48,489 bases of DNA from Acidobacteriota bacterium. GTDB lineage: Bacteria > Acidobacteriota > Vicinamibacteria > Vicinamibacterales > UBA2999. The notes under the pieces are model-generated. The model was not told the origin of the DNA, made no database searches, and saw only the letters and a list, made by a program, of their open reading frames with translations. Of the stretch, positions 1 to 9,590 are shown piece by piece (position 1 is the stretch's first letter; every line of letters begins with the position of its first letter). A program made the position numbers and the translations under genes. The stretch lies in assembly GCA_016210845.1 (NCBI GenBank), contig JACQTK010000266.1, positions 1-48,489 of the forward strand, read 5' to 3'.

Positions 1-1083
1 CTCACGCTCGTCGTCGCCGATCCCGAGCTGGAGTGGACGGGAACCGGGACGCTGCGGACGCAGCTCGGGGACTGGACGCGAAACCGCGGGAAGTCGCCGC
101 GGCTTTACCCCGGGGCGCTCGTCTGGTGTCTCAAGAAGCCTGGACGGGCTCTCCGGGACAAGGTTGAGATCGGGTTGGCATGGAAGCGTGTGGCACGCGA
201 GGTGGCCGAGGGCACGCTCGGCGGCGAGTTCGATCGCAACGACCGCGCGGATCTGCAGTCGAAGGTGAAGGATGCAGACGAGGCGGCGAAGGACGAGGTC
301 TGGGGCGACTACCGGTTCGCGGTGGTTGCGGACGGGCAGGAGACGGATGGACTGAAAGTGATCGACCTGGGCGCGGGGCACTCGTCGAGCGGCGAGACCC
401 TGTGCGGGCGGGTCCTCGCCACGCTCAAGTCCGAAGCGCTGCTCAACGAGTCTGTGGGTGCCGGCTACCTGGATCGCAACTGGCCCCCGGCTCTCAAGGA
501 TGTCGGTGCCTGGCCGCTGGCCAGCTTGCGCCAGAGCTTCCTCAACGGGTCGTTGACTCGGCTCGTGGATCCGGATGCGGTGCTTCGGAACAAGATCGTC
601 GAGTTCGTCGGGCGCGGGGATTTCGGTCTGGCGTCCGGGCAGCGCCCGGATGGTGGCTTCGAGCGCACTTGGTTCGAGGAGCCGGTGTCGGCTGACGAGG
701 TCACCTTCGACGCCGAAGTCTTCCTGGTCCGGAAGGGCTCTGCAGCAGCCCTTAAGGCGGGCGTGCGGCCTTCGATCTCGCCCGCCCCCTCTGCCACACC
801 TGCGCCCACACCGCCGCCCGAAACTCCCACAGCGAGCGAGCCTCAGACATCGACTCCCGCTCCAGCGGCGACACGGACCGTGCGCGTCGTCGGCACCGTT
901 CCTCCCGAGGTGTGGAACCGCCTAGGTACGAAGATCTTGCCGAAGCTGAGGAGCTGCTCCGACTTGCGCATCGGCGTGGAGTTCACGGTTGTCGTCAGCG
1001 ATGGCGCTGCGACCACGCTGGCAACTGAACTCCGACAGATTCTGGATGACCTGGGGCTCGGGAACTCGGTTCGTGTGGAATAG
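1..1083 (+). CDS. DUF499-family ATPase, C-terminal part (truncated by window start)
   Basis: Frame 1 is open from base 1 (LTLVVADPELEWTGTGTLRTQLGDWTRNRGKSPRLYPGALVWCLKKPG...), upstream of the ORF-track ATG at 175. C-terminus TRTVRVVGTVPPEVWNRLGTKILPKLRS.. matches my recollection of DUF499 C-termini. Confidence 0.75.
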   Translation, partial: LTLVVADPELEWTGTGTLRTQLGDWTRNRGKSPRLYPGALVWCLKKPGRALRDKVEIGLAWKRVAREVAEGTLGGEFDRNDRADLQSKVKDADEAAKDEVWGDYRFAVVADGQETDGLKVIDLGAGHSSSGETLCGRVLATLKSEALLNESVGAGYLDRNWPPALKDVGAWPLASLRQSFLNGSLTRLVDPDAVLRNKIVEFVGRGDFGLASGQRPDGGFERTWFEEPVSADEVTFDAEVFLVRKGSAAALKAGVRPSISPAPSATPAPTPPPETPTASEPQTSTPAPAATRTVRVVGTVPPEVWNRLGTKILPKLRSCSDLRIGVEFTVVVSDGAATTLATELRQILDDLGLGNSVRVE

Positions 1084-1195
1084 GAAACCCGTCCACAGGG
1101 GGGAGCCGCGGCTGCAGAAGGCCGTAGTTCCTACCCTGAGACAAGCGAGCTCCTGTTGATGTGAGCCCCGTGGGCTGAGGCTGTCCGGATACGAC

Positions 1196-1483
1196 ATGCA
1201 TCTCTTCTTCATCTGGTTATCGTCGGCCGACCTGGCGATTGCGCGCGTCGCCGATCGCGTCGGGATGGGTGGACACTATGTCGCCGACGAAGTGGTTCGC
1301 CGCCGCTATGTGGCCGGCATTCGAAACTTCTTTAACCTGTACCAGCCTCTTGCGACCACCTGGGCGGTCTACAGCAACTCTGGCCCGGTGCCCAAGCGCA
1401 TCGCGGAGGGTTTGGCGTCCGAGACCATCGGGGTCTACGATAAGGACGTCTGGGAGACGATCAAGCGGCAAGGGACCGAATGA
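1196..1483 (+). pseudogene. Zeta-toxin-like P-loop protein, C-terminal fragment only
   Basis: HLFFIWLSSADLAIARVADRVGMGGHYVADEVVRRRYVAGIRNFFNLYQPLATTWAVYSN resembles the C-terminal half of zeta toxin family proteins. No Walker A segment is found upstream (1084-1195). Confidence 0.6.
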
Positions 1484-1662
1484 AGAGCCGAGCGCGTAAG
1501 GACATCACTCGCGTCATGCGAGAAGACAGGCAAACTGTCGACGGCGCCCTTTCCAAGGGCGTTCGGGAGGCAATGCTTCGTCACAAGAAAGACGATAAGC
1601 CCGTGGTCGTTGAGCGTGACGGCAAGATCGAGCGGGTGAAGCCAGAAGACCTCGGCTTTTAG
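1480..1662 (+). CDS. Small protein downstream of zeta-like toxin (possible cognate partner)
   Basis: ATGA overlap with the preceding ORF; 60 aa, highly charged; VVVERDGKIERVKPEDL. Confidence 0.45.
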   Translation: MKSRARKDITRVMREDRQTVDGALSKGVREAMLRHKKDDKPVVVERDGKIERVKPEDLGF

Positions 1663-1843
1663 CTCCCCTCGGCCCACAGAACCCCGCCGTCACCAACTTC
1701 CCAGGTTCCCGTTTCAATGCGTTCGACGTGTTCGATCCTGGCCGCGTGCTCGCCGGGATCAAGACTCCTGGCTGGGGCTCCGACCCGCGCTGCACGCGCG
1801 GGCTGACGGCCGGAACGAATCCAACCCCTCCGCCAGCCTGGAT

Positions 1844-2632
1844 TCAGCCCCTGCAGGGGCGCGGGTTCCATTTCGAGTCATCCGGCTCGCGGCGGAAGTG
1901 CGAGCTGGTGATGAACCGGGCCGTCAGATAGGCGGGATCCTCGACGATCGTCGTCACGGCCATCCACTCGGTCCCGTCCGGCGACGGGAAGCGGTCGAAG
2001 TACTCGGTCACCACCGCGCGGTCGCTGTAGGGCACCCCATTGCGCCGCAGCCAGCCCGGCCGGAGGTTCGTGGTCACCACCTTCAGCCCGCCGCCCGGGC
2101 CCGGCGGCGGACCGCCAGGCAGGTTGATGCCGAACGGGTTGGACGGCGGCAGCGTCCGCTGCCACGCGGCCACCGAGTGCCCCTGCAGCGACCGGGGCCC
2201 TCGCGCGGCGGGCGCGTCGAAGAGGAAGCGGCGCGTCTGGCGGCCGTTGTCGGTCTCGAGCCTCAGCGTCCGCTCGTTCTCCCAGGCCAGGCGCACGCGC
2301 GTGGGCATCCGCATGATCGCCGCCGCCCCGAAGGCCAGGCACGAGCCGTCGGTCTTCGGGTCCCAGGCCATCGCCACCGTGCGTCCCTGCTCGTTGAGCG
2401 GAATGCCGGGGAAGTCACCGACCGGGGCCGTGACCATCCGCCAGCGCCAGTCCTCGTTGACGATGGACACCCACGTGCCGGTCAGGTCGATGGGCGCCGA
2501 GGCCTGCGGCGACGGCGGTGGACCCGAGGGCGCGGCGGGCGGACCTTGCGCGGCGGCATGCGCTCCCGAGGCCAGCACCACGGCCGCGAGCACGCAACCG
2601 AGGAGAGTCTGCTTCGTCATCGACACGCTCAC
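1844..2632 (-). CDS. Secreted protein, paralogue of 3633..4535
   Basis: Signal peptide; shares LTGTWVSIVNEDW.., LRPGWLRRNGVPYSDRAVVTEYFDRF.., EDPAYLT..F with the 3633-4535 product. Confidence 0.8.
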   Translation of the reverse strand: MSVSMTKQTLLGCVLAAVVLASGAHAAAQGPPAAPSGPPPSPQASAPIDLTGTWVSIVNEDWRWRMVTAPVGDFPGIPLNEQGRTVAMAWDPKTDGSCLAFGAAAIMRMPTRVRLAWENERTLRLETDNGRQTRRFLFDAPAARGPRSLQGHSVAAWQRTLPPSNPFGINLPGGPPPGPGGGLKVVTTNLRPGWLRRNGVPYSDRAVVTEYFDRFPSPDGTEWMAVTTIVEDPAYLTARFITSSHFRREPDDSKWNPRPCRG

Positions 2633-3636
2633 GACTGGCCTCCCAGCGTGCGAAACACGGCTTCGACGAACATCTCCGTGGTCCAGAACCCCGACGTCGC
2701 GCCGTAGCGGCCGTCGTAATCGGCCGTGGGCGCCGCATCCGTGACCTGCTGCAGCGTCATCCCCTTGCCGATCATGAGCTGCACCCGGTCGCGGATGATC
2801 GTGATCATGTCGCGGTACTCGACCACGTCCGCCTCGTCGGCGATTCGTCCGTGGCCGGGCACCACCATCGTGCCGCCCTCCTGTTTGTCGCGTGGCACGG
2901 TGAGGTCGATGATCGCATTCAGGGCGTTGACGATGCCGTTGATGGTGCCGCCGCGGGCGACGTCCACGAACGGATAGCCGGTGTTGACGTAGAGGTCCCC
3001 GGTGCTCACCACATCCGACTTGCGGAAGAACACCAGGATGTCGCCGTCGGTGTGGGCGGCCGGCTGATGCAGCAGCCGCACGGCCTCGCCGTTGAAGTAC
3101 ACCTCGTCCTCGTCATCGAAGAACGTGTCGGTCGGCAGCGCCGCCGCGGGCACCGGAGCGGCCCCGGGCCCGGGGTCCACCATCCGGCGCTGCGCGTTCT
3201 CGTGCGCGATGATGAGCGCTCCGGCGTTGCCGCCGATCTCGAACGCGACGTTGCCGGCCACGATGGCGGATCCTGCGCGCCGGAACCGCTCGTTGCCCCC
3301 GACGTGATCGCCGTGAACGTGGGTGTTGATGACGTAGCGGATCGGCTTGTTGCCAGAGAGGCGCGCGATCTCGGCGAGCAGCTTGTCGGCCATCGGGGCG
3401 AACTGCGTGTCGACGACGAGCACGCCGTCCGCGCCGATCTGCACGGTGACGTTGCCGCCCGCGCCCACCAGCATGTACACGTTCTCCTGCACGCGGAAGG
3501 AGCGGACGTTCACGGCGTCGAAGTCCGGCTGCTGTGCCGCGGCCCTTGGCGCCTCCGGCACGAGCCCTGCCAGCGCGCCCGCCGCAACCAGGGAGACGAG
3601 CACCATCGTGCGCCGCGAGAGACGAGGGGCGGTCAC
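2629..3636 (-). CDS. MBL-fold metallo-hydrolase, secreted
   Basis: HVHGDH metal-binding motif, VVPGHG, N-terminal signal; start and stop overlap both neighbours. Confidence 0.85.
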   Translation of the reverse strand: MTAPRLSRRTMVLVSLVAAGALAGLVPEAPRAAAQQPDFDAVNVRSFRVQENVYMLVGAGGNVTVQIGADGVLVVDTQFAPMADKLLAEIARLSGNKPIRYVINTHVHGDHVGGNERFRRAGSAIVAGNVAFEIGGNAGALIIAHENAQRRMVDPGPGAAPVPAAALPTDTFFDDEDEVYFNGEAVRLLHQPAAHTDGDILVFFRKSDVVSTGDLYVNTGYPFVDVARGGTINGIVNALNAIIDLTVPRDKQEGGTMVVPGHGRIADEADVVEYRDMITIIRDRVQLMIGKGMTLQQVTDAAPTADYDGRYGATSGFWTTEMFVEAVFRTLGGQS

Positions 3637-4535
3637 TCTCGCACCCCTTCGGGAAGCTCCGAGGCCGGCGCCAGGGTGGCCTTCGGCAGCGACGGCAGCG
3701 TGAGCATGAACTCCGGCAGCGCGGTCTCGGCGCCGCCCCGCGTCGCCTCGTACGGGAGGCCGTGCTTCTCGGCGAACTCACGGATGTGGGGGTTGGTGCC
3801 GGGCTGATGATGCGGCACCTCGCCTTTGGCGCGCGGGATCTCGTCGGCCGGACGGCAGGGATACGGCTCCATGAAGCCGTTCGGCAGCAGGACGAAGCCG
3901 TTGGTCTTGATGAGGGGTTCGGTCAGGTAGACCGGGTCCTCGATCATCATCACGTGCGTGAGGACATCGTCATGGCGGAAGAACCGCTCGGTGAGCGTCG
4001 CGCGGTCGCTGAGCGGCAGCCCGTTCCGCCGCATCCAGCCCGCCTTGAGGTGCGTGGTCCGCACCACGAGGACGTCGCCTTCGAAGCGCCCGGTGGAGAA
4101 CCCCTGCCACGTGTGCGGCTCGAACTCGGACGGATGGGGGCGGCCGTCCATCCAGATCTCCCGCCGCTGTTCCTGCCACTGGATGTGGGTGTTGAGCTTG
4201 ATGAGCTGCTGCGACGCCGGATCGCGCTCCTCCCAGATGCGCAGCTGTCCGACGCCTCGGAACCCATAGGTCGACGGGTGCGGCTTGCACTGGTGTTCGG
4301 GCAGCGTGAGGAGGCCCGAGTCCCACGCGTTCGCGCGCAGGCGCGCGGCGCCGGTGATGGGGAGGCCGAGAAAGTCGCCAATGTCGGGACCGGGAATCCG
4401 CTCCAGCCAGTCCTCGTCGTAGAGGGGATTCCAGTAGCCCACCAGGTTGATCTGCGCCGAGGCGTGCTGCGCGGCGCCCAGGACGAGCGCTGCGACCGCC
4501 AGCGTGCGGCTGAACGCGAAATACGCGGACATCAT
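3633..4535 (-). CDS. Secreted protein, paralogue of 1844..2632
   Basis: Signal peptide; INLVGYWNPLYDEDWLERIPGPDIGDFLGLPIT, LKAGWMRRNGLPLSDRATLTERFFRH, IEDPVYLTEPLI. Confidence 0.8.
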   Translation of the reverse strand: MMSAYFAFSRTLAVAALVLGAAQHASAQINLVGYWNPLYDEDWLERIPGPDIGDFLGLPITGAARLRANAWDSGLLTLPEHQCKPHPSTYGFRGVGQLRIWEERDPASQQLIKLNTHIQWQEQRREIWMDGRPHPSEFEPHTWQGFSTGRFEGDVLVVRTTHLKAGWMRRNGLPLSDRATLTERFFRHDDVLTHVMMIEDPVYLTEPLIKTNGFVLLPNGFMEPYPCRPADEIPRAKGEVPHHQPGTNPHIREFAEKHGLPYEATRGGAETALPEFMLTLPSLPKATLAPASELPEGVRE

Positions 4536-4614
4536 GTGACCTTTGCCTCTTGAACTCTGCCCACGAGATTCTGTCTCTCCAGCCGACGATCGTATAGCAC
4601 AGCTGCCTTCGCGC

Positions 4615-4725
4615 TCACGTGGATTTCTTCAGGCGTGCCTCGAAGCACTCGATGTCCTCGGCGTCGCCCGGGACCGAATGCGCCGCCCGGGCGATCGGCT
4701 CGAGACGCGGGAGATCCTGCTCCGT
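4615..4725 (-). pseudogene. C-terminal relic of a nucleotidyltransferase homologous to 10481..11020
   Basis: Minus strand reads TEQDLPRLEPIARAAHSVPGDAEDIECFEARLKKST*, colinear with SEQDLLRLKRIARAARSAQGDAEDIAFLESRHKKST* of the intact gene. Confidence 0.8.
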
Positions 4726-4797
4726 AATTCAGTGTGCAAGTGTGTCAGCGCGCACACTCGTGCCGGGGCGTCACCGTGCCGATAATCCCGTCACCAG

Positions 4798-5472
4798 ATG
4801 ACGGTTGTGCAACAACGCGCCACGGCATCGGACGTCGATCTGGCCGTCGAGGTCGATCGACTGCACGCCCTCCTCGATCGACAACCCTCATGCCTCATGC
4901 GCGTCGGGCTTGATGGCACGTTGCTCGCCGTCAATGACGCGGCGCTTGGCCTGCTCGGGGCGCGTGGGCTGGCACAGGCGCTCGGCACGACGCTCATCGA
5001 CCGGATCCACGGCGACGCTGCCACGGTCTGGGCCGATTTCGCCGGTCGTGTCTGGGAGGCCGGCTCGGCGTCCGTCGAGTGCGAGATGCGCGACCTTGGG
5101 GGCGTGCGCCGCGCCGTCATCCTCCAGGCCGTCGCGCTGCCCGCACATCCCGACGGGATCGATTCCCTGCTCGTTGCGGGGCGCGACGTGTCCACGGCCC
5201 GTCGCCTGCAGGCGTCGCTGCGGGAGCAGGAAGACCTGCGCCGATCGGCTCAGGACGCGCTCCGCGAGGCGACGGCGAGCGTCCAGCAGCTCCAAGCACG
5301 CGTCGATCGGCTCACGGCCGAACGTGACCAGCTCCAGGCGGCGCTCGACGCGACGCGCGGTGACCGGGACGCGTTGGCCGTGGCCCTCGCCGAGCTGAAA
5401 TCTGCCCTGAGCACCGCGATCGATTCCACGCTGCTCGTTCAACAGCTGACCGGGAAAGGTGCGCGTACGTAA
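4798..5472 (+). CDS. PAS-domain protein with C-terminal coiled coil
   Basis: PSCLMRVGLDGTLLAVNDAALGLLG PAS-like core, then long Q/L/R heptad-rich tail. Confidence 0.65.
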   Translation: MTVVQQRATASDVDLAVEVDRLHALLDRQPSCLMRVGLDGTLLAVNDAALGLLGARGLAQALGTTLIDRIHGDAATVWADFAGRVWEAGSASVECEMRDLGGVRRAVILQAVALPAHPDGIDSLLVAGRDVSTARRLQASLREQEDLRRSAQDALREATASVQQLQARVDRLTAERDQLQAALDATRGDRDALAVALAELKSALSTAIDSTLLVQQLTGKGART

Positions 5473-5474
5473 AG

Positions 5475-5831
5475 GTGGATCGGCCCCCTGCTCCCCTGCG
5501 GCGGCCCGCCACCGGGGTGCCCGGCATCACGGGGCTGCGGTTCCTCCCGCAGCGCAGCAAGGCGACGCTCGTCAACATTTCGGCCACCGGGCTGCTGGCC
5601 GAGTCCAGTGCACGGATGGTCGTGGGATCACGCGCGACCGTCCTCTTCGAGGGAGAATTCACGCCTGGCCTTGTCGCTGGCCGCGTGGTCCGCAGTGAGG
5701 TGGCGGTCGTGGGGCACGACGGTCTGCTCCGGTACCACATCGCCATCGAGTTCGATTCGCCCCTCAGGCTCAATGACGAGCCAACGGAGGGTGAAGGACC
5801 GGCGGCTGAAGCCGTCAGGAATCGCTGGTAG
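5475..5831 (+). CDS. PilZ-domain-like protein (GTG start)
   Basis: RSKATLVNISATGLLAES...VGSRATVLFEG...GRVVRSEVAV..YHIAIEFDSPL. Confidence 0.6.
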   Translation: MDRPPAPLRRPATGVPGITGLRFLPQRSKATLVNISATGLLAESSARMVVGSRATVLFEGEFTPGLVAGRVVRSEVAVVGHDGLLRYHIAIEFDSPLRLNDEPTEGEGPAAEAVRNRW

Positions 5832-5891
5832 CGTCTCCGTCTGCGTCACGCCCCGACGCCGTTCGGCGCCCACCTCTTCATCGTTAGTACG
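5832..5891. repeat. ~60-bp direct repeat copy A (copy B at 11847..11902)
   Basis: cgtctccgtctgcgtcacgccccgacgccgttcggcgcccacctcttcatcgttagtac vs cgtctccgtctgcgtcgcgccacgacgttcggcgcccgcctcttcatcgttagcac. Confidence 0.85.
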
Positions 5892-5939
5892 CCTGTGTGC
5901 GCGGAGACGTACGCATCTCACGCGACACAGGAGGACATC

Positions 5940-6923
5940 ATGGGACAGAACGGATTTACCAGAGCTATGGGATGGTTGCGCGACCTCCCCGACTTCCGGG
6001 ACTTCACGATCGATCAGGACGAGGCGCCCGCGCGGGCGCAGCGAACGGGCACGGACGCGTCGATCCGAACCATGCTCACCAGGATCGGCACGCTCGATGG
6101 CCCCATCGGGGCGCCGTCCCCCCTCGTCGATCTTCGACCCTGGATGTCGCCCGTCGAAGATCAAGGCGAGATCGGATCGTGCACGGCGCAGGCGGGCATC
6201 GGCCTCGTCGAGTACTACGAGCGGCGCGCCTTCGGGCGCCACGTGAACCGGTCGCGGCTGTTCCTGTACAAGGCGGTACAAGGCCACACGCAACCTGCTG
6301 CACTGGACCGGCGATACGGGTGCCTTCCTGCGGACGACGATGGGCGCGCTCGCGCTCTTCGGCGTGCCGCCGGAGGAGTACTGGCGCTACGTGACCGCCG
6401 ACTACGACAAGGAGCCCAGCGCGTTCTGCTATGCCTTCGCGCAGAACTTCCAGAGCCTCGTTAGTACTTCCGCCTCGATCCGCCGTCCACGGGACGCGAC
6501 GTGCTCCTCGACCGGATCAAGACCAATCTCGCGGCGGGGCTCCCTTCGATGTTCGGCTTCACCGTGTACAGCTCCATCGGCCAGGCCGACACCACCGGCG
6601 AGATTCCCTTCCCGACGGGCGGTGAGAGCATCGTGGGCGGCCACGCCGTGGTGGCCGCGGGCTACGACGATGCGAAGGTCATCCGGAACGGCAATGCAGG
6701 CAGCGTGACCACGAAGGGCGCGCTGCTGATTCGCAACTCGTGGGGCGCCGGCTGGGGCCGATCGGGGTACGGGTGGCTCCCGTACGAGTACGTGCTGCGC
6801 GGCCTCGCCGTCGACTGGTGGTGTCTCGTGAAGCAGGAGTGGGTCGAGACTGGCCAGTTCGGCGTGGCGATGACCATCCAGGGCATGGCCGAATCGCCGG
6901 AGTACGGATCGGCGCTCGCCTGA
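5940..6923 (+). pseudogene. Papain-like (C1) cysteine peptidase, two frameshifts
   Basis: LRPWMSPVEDQGEIGSCTAQAGIGLVEYYERRAFG.. (frame 1), then RNLLHWTGDTGAFLRTTMGALALFGVPPEEYW.., then DRIKTNLAAGLPSMFGFTVYSSI...GGHAVVAAGYDD...LLIRNSWGAGWG. Frame changes near 6266-6285 and near 6462-6470. Confidence 0.8.
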
Positions 6924-6938
6924 GGGCCGCCGTTTCGC

Positions 6939-6963
6939 AGGGGCACGGCGTCGCCGTGCCCCT
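6939..6963. terminator. Perfect 11-bp stem hairpin after peptidase gene
   Basis: aggggcacggc-gtc-gccgtgcccct; a related sequence (gggggcacggcgtcgccgcgcccc) follows the peptidase 3' fragment at ~12053-12076. Confidence 0.55.
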
Positions 6964-7532
6964 ACGCCCGTTTGACACGTTCTCGCCTGGAGAGCGCATG
7001 CGTCAACGTGCGCGTGTGTCGCACGCGGGGGGCTGAAGGTTAGTCCAAGGCATCTTTTGCCCACCGTCGCGGCGGACAAACACCCGTCTGCTTTCCGACC
7101 CATCGTGCGCCGCGCCGCCAGCCGATGCATCGCGCCGATGCCTCCGCTCGCCAGACCCCGAAGGCGATCGCGGTGTTCATGGCGGATGTTGTTTGCCGTG
7201 TACATCGGCCTCGCTTGCGCCGTCCACGCTCGCGGCCGCAACCGCCGCTTCGATTCGTGGTTTGCGCCGGGCCACGTTTTGGTGTCTACTTCTCTTCACT
7301 CGAAACGCCCTCCGCGTCACAAAGTGTTCGGTTTGCGGTTCTGCGCGCCGACCTTTGTGGCTCGCGTTCATTCGCCACGCAACGCGCAGTGAAACTCTGC
7401 TACGTGGTACGGGCATTTCGAGCTTTTCGCTTTTGCACGCCGAGCCGCAAACGGGCTTGTACTGGGCTCTGAGCTGTTGCGCACGATTCCACGTGGGGGG
7501 GCGTCTGCGTATCTCCCAGGAGGGACAGAGTC

Positions 7533-9043
7533 ATGATGATGTCGCCGTCTCGTTCTCTACTCGTGATCCTCACGGTGTTGTGCGGCCACGTCGCGCTTGC
7601 TCAACAGGCCTCGCCGTTCGTTCGCCGTTCGCCACTGGCCACCCCGCCCGTGACAAGTGTCGAGGTCGTTCGGCAGCAGCGCCTCGAGGTGACGTCGCCT
7701 GCGCTGTTGACCGACCCCGATCAATCACGCGTACTGCAACTCGACCTGTTTGCCGATGTCTCGTTCCGCGCGCTCCGTGAGCGCCTCGAACCCACCGCGG
7801 ACGGCATGTCGTGGATCGGCGTCCTGGAGGGTTACCCCGTAAGTAGCGTGGTGTTCGTGCTGGTGCGGGGCGAGCTCATGGGGCACATTTATGCGCCGTT
7901 CGGTTTCTTCCGTATCGAGCGGCACCAGAACGGCAGCTACCTTGTGCAACAGATCGAGACGTTCTCGTTGCCTACACGCGCGACGCATGGAACGGGTTCG
8001 GTAATACGCTTCAAGCCTTGGCAAAGGTCAACCTGAACGTGGCGGAAACCAATCAGGCGCTTCGCAGCACGGGCCTCGGCGTGCGGCTTCGCTTGGTGCA
8101 CACCGCCACCGTAGAGGGCGCCGAAACTGGCGACTCCACGCAGTACCTCCAGCAGCTACGGGACCCGAACGACGGTTTTTTCGACGAGGTCCCCGGCCTG
8201 CGCGACCGCTACGGCGCGGACCTGGTAGCCCTCATTACCGAGCGAATGGATGGGTACTGCGGCCGCGCGTTCATCAATCACCCCCGTTCTCGGCGTGGCG
8301 GCGAAAGCGGCTTTTCAGTTGCGAAGCGGAGCTGCCTGTCCGGCGGCGGTTTATTCGCTCACGAGATCGGCCATAACCTGGGGGCGCAGCACGATTGGTA
8401 CGAGACGGCGAGGCCCGGTGCTTTCCAGTACTCGAAGGGCCACGTCAGTCTGGAGGGCCGGTTTCTTGACATCATGTCCTATTTCAATCTCTGTCGCGAT
8501 ACGAGCACGCAATGCGCGCGCATGCTCGGCTACGCCAACCCGGAGGTCACGCGCGATGGCCATCGGACCGGCGTTCCGATCGGCACCAATGTCACGTGCG
8601 TCGCAGGCAATACGAATAACCCCCCATGTGACGCGGACATCGCACGCACCTTTCTCGAAATGGCGCCCGTCGTCGCGCGCTACAGAGACAGCCGGGCCGA
8701 CGTGGTTGTGCAACATCTCCTGCCTGGTGAGGTCATACTGCCCGGTGCGTTCATCCGCTCCGAGAGCGGTCGGTTCCGCCTCTCCTATCAAGGCGACGGC
8801 AACTTGGTGCTCTATGACGACGGCACTGGTACGGTCCTTTGGACGACCAACACGGCAGGCACGGGTCCGGGGCGAGCGATTCTCCAGCTCGACGGCAATT
8901 TCGTCGTGTACGACCCCGACGGACGGCCAGTCTGGGCGTCAGGCACAGTCGACAACACGAATGGCTTTCTGCTGCTGCAAAACGACGGCAACCTGGTGAT
9001 CTTTCGCTCGGGCGGTGAGCCGATCTGGGACCGTCACATGTGA
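7533..9043 (+). pseudogene. Secreted zinc metalloprotease with C-terminal B-lectin (mannose-binding) domain; frameshifted in the propeptide/catalytic linker
   Basis: HEIGHNLGAQHDW zinc motif; YQGDGNLVLYD, LQLDGNFVVYD and LQNDGNLVIF repeats (QxDxNxVxY). The DRDVLVAYTRDAWNGFG..LNVAETNQALR segment is in a different frame from the propeptide (change near 7950-7965). Confidence 0.75.
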
Positions 9044-9120
9044 GAGGCATTACACCTCCTTCAGCCCGTGCAAGCTGCCGCCGGTGGTACGGCGATGTCC
9101 CGGCAGCTGTTGAAATTTGA

Positions 9121-9354
9121 CTGCTCGAGGCGGCCGGCTTTTGGGTGTGCCGCGCGGCGGGCTCGAAGGAGCCCGCGGACCTTGTCGCGTGGGATGCGAC
9201 GTCGATTCCGTTTATCTCGGTGAAGTCGGGGACGAAGTACGCGACGATGGAGGAACGCGCGGCATTGCAGCTGATGCCGCGGCCGGCGCCGAGCGCGGTG
9301 GAGATTTGGCGGTCCCCCGATCGCTGCCGCGCGCCACTCATTGAGCGGTTGTGA
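9121..9354 (+). pseudogene. N-terminally truncated PDDEXK/Holliday-junction-resolvase-like nuclease
   Basis: LLEAAGFWVCRAAGSKEPADLVAWDATSIPFISVKSGTKYATMEERAALQ.., preceded by an in-frame stop. Confidence 0.5.
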
Positions 9355-9590
9355 ACATGCCACGCGAACATCAATTCCGGAAAGGCCAATCGGGTAATCC
9401 GAAGGGACGACCCAAGGGCGCGAAGGATCGCGTGCCGCGGACGTTCCGCGCGTCTATCAAGGCCATGTATGAAAAGCTCGCAACCGAGCATCCCGAGCTC
9501 TTCGAGGACGCGTTTCGACGCGACCTGCGAGCGAAACGAGGGACCGCAGCGTTTCATCATGTTAGGCTCTGCGGGTTCCGAAAATTCTGA
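9351..9590 (+). pseudogene. DUF5681-like phage packaging-associated protein, truncated
   Basis: FRKGQSGNPKGRPKGAKDRVPRTFRASIKAMYEKL; the tail is lost where the IS21-like end begins (~9561). Confidence 0.55.

Noticed and set aside
1659-1871. Small ORF or structured RNA between 1663 and 1843
   Set aside because: No recognisable protein or RNA family; insufficient support.
5881-5890. Integron attC core (gttag motif, also at 6462, 7036 and 11895)
   Set aside because: GTTAGTA/GTTAGCA/GTTAGTC do not fit GTTRRRY and no integron integrase or paired R/L boxes were seen.
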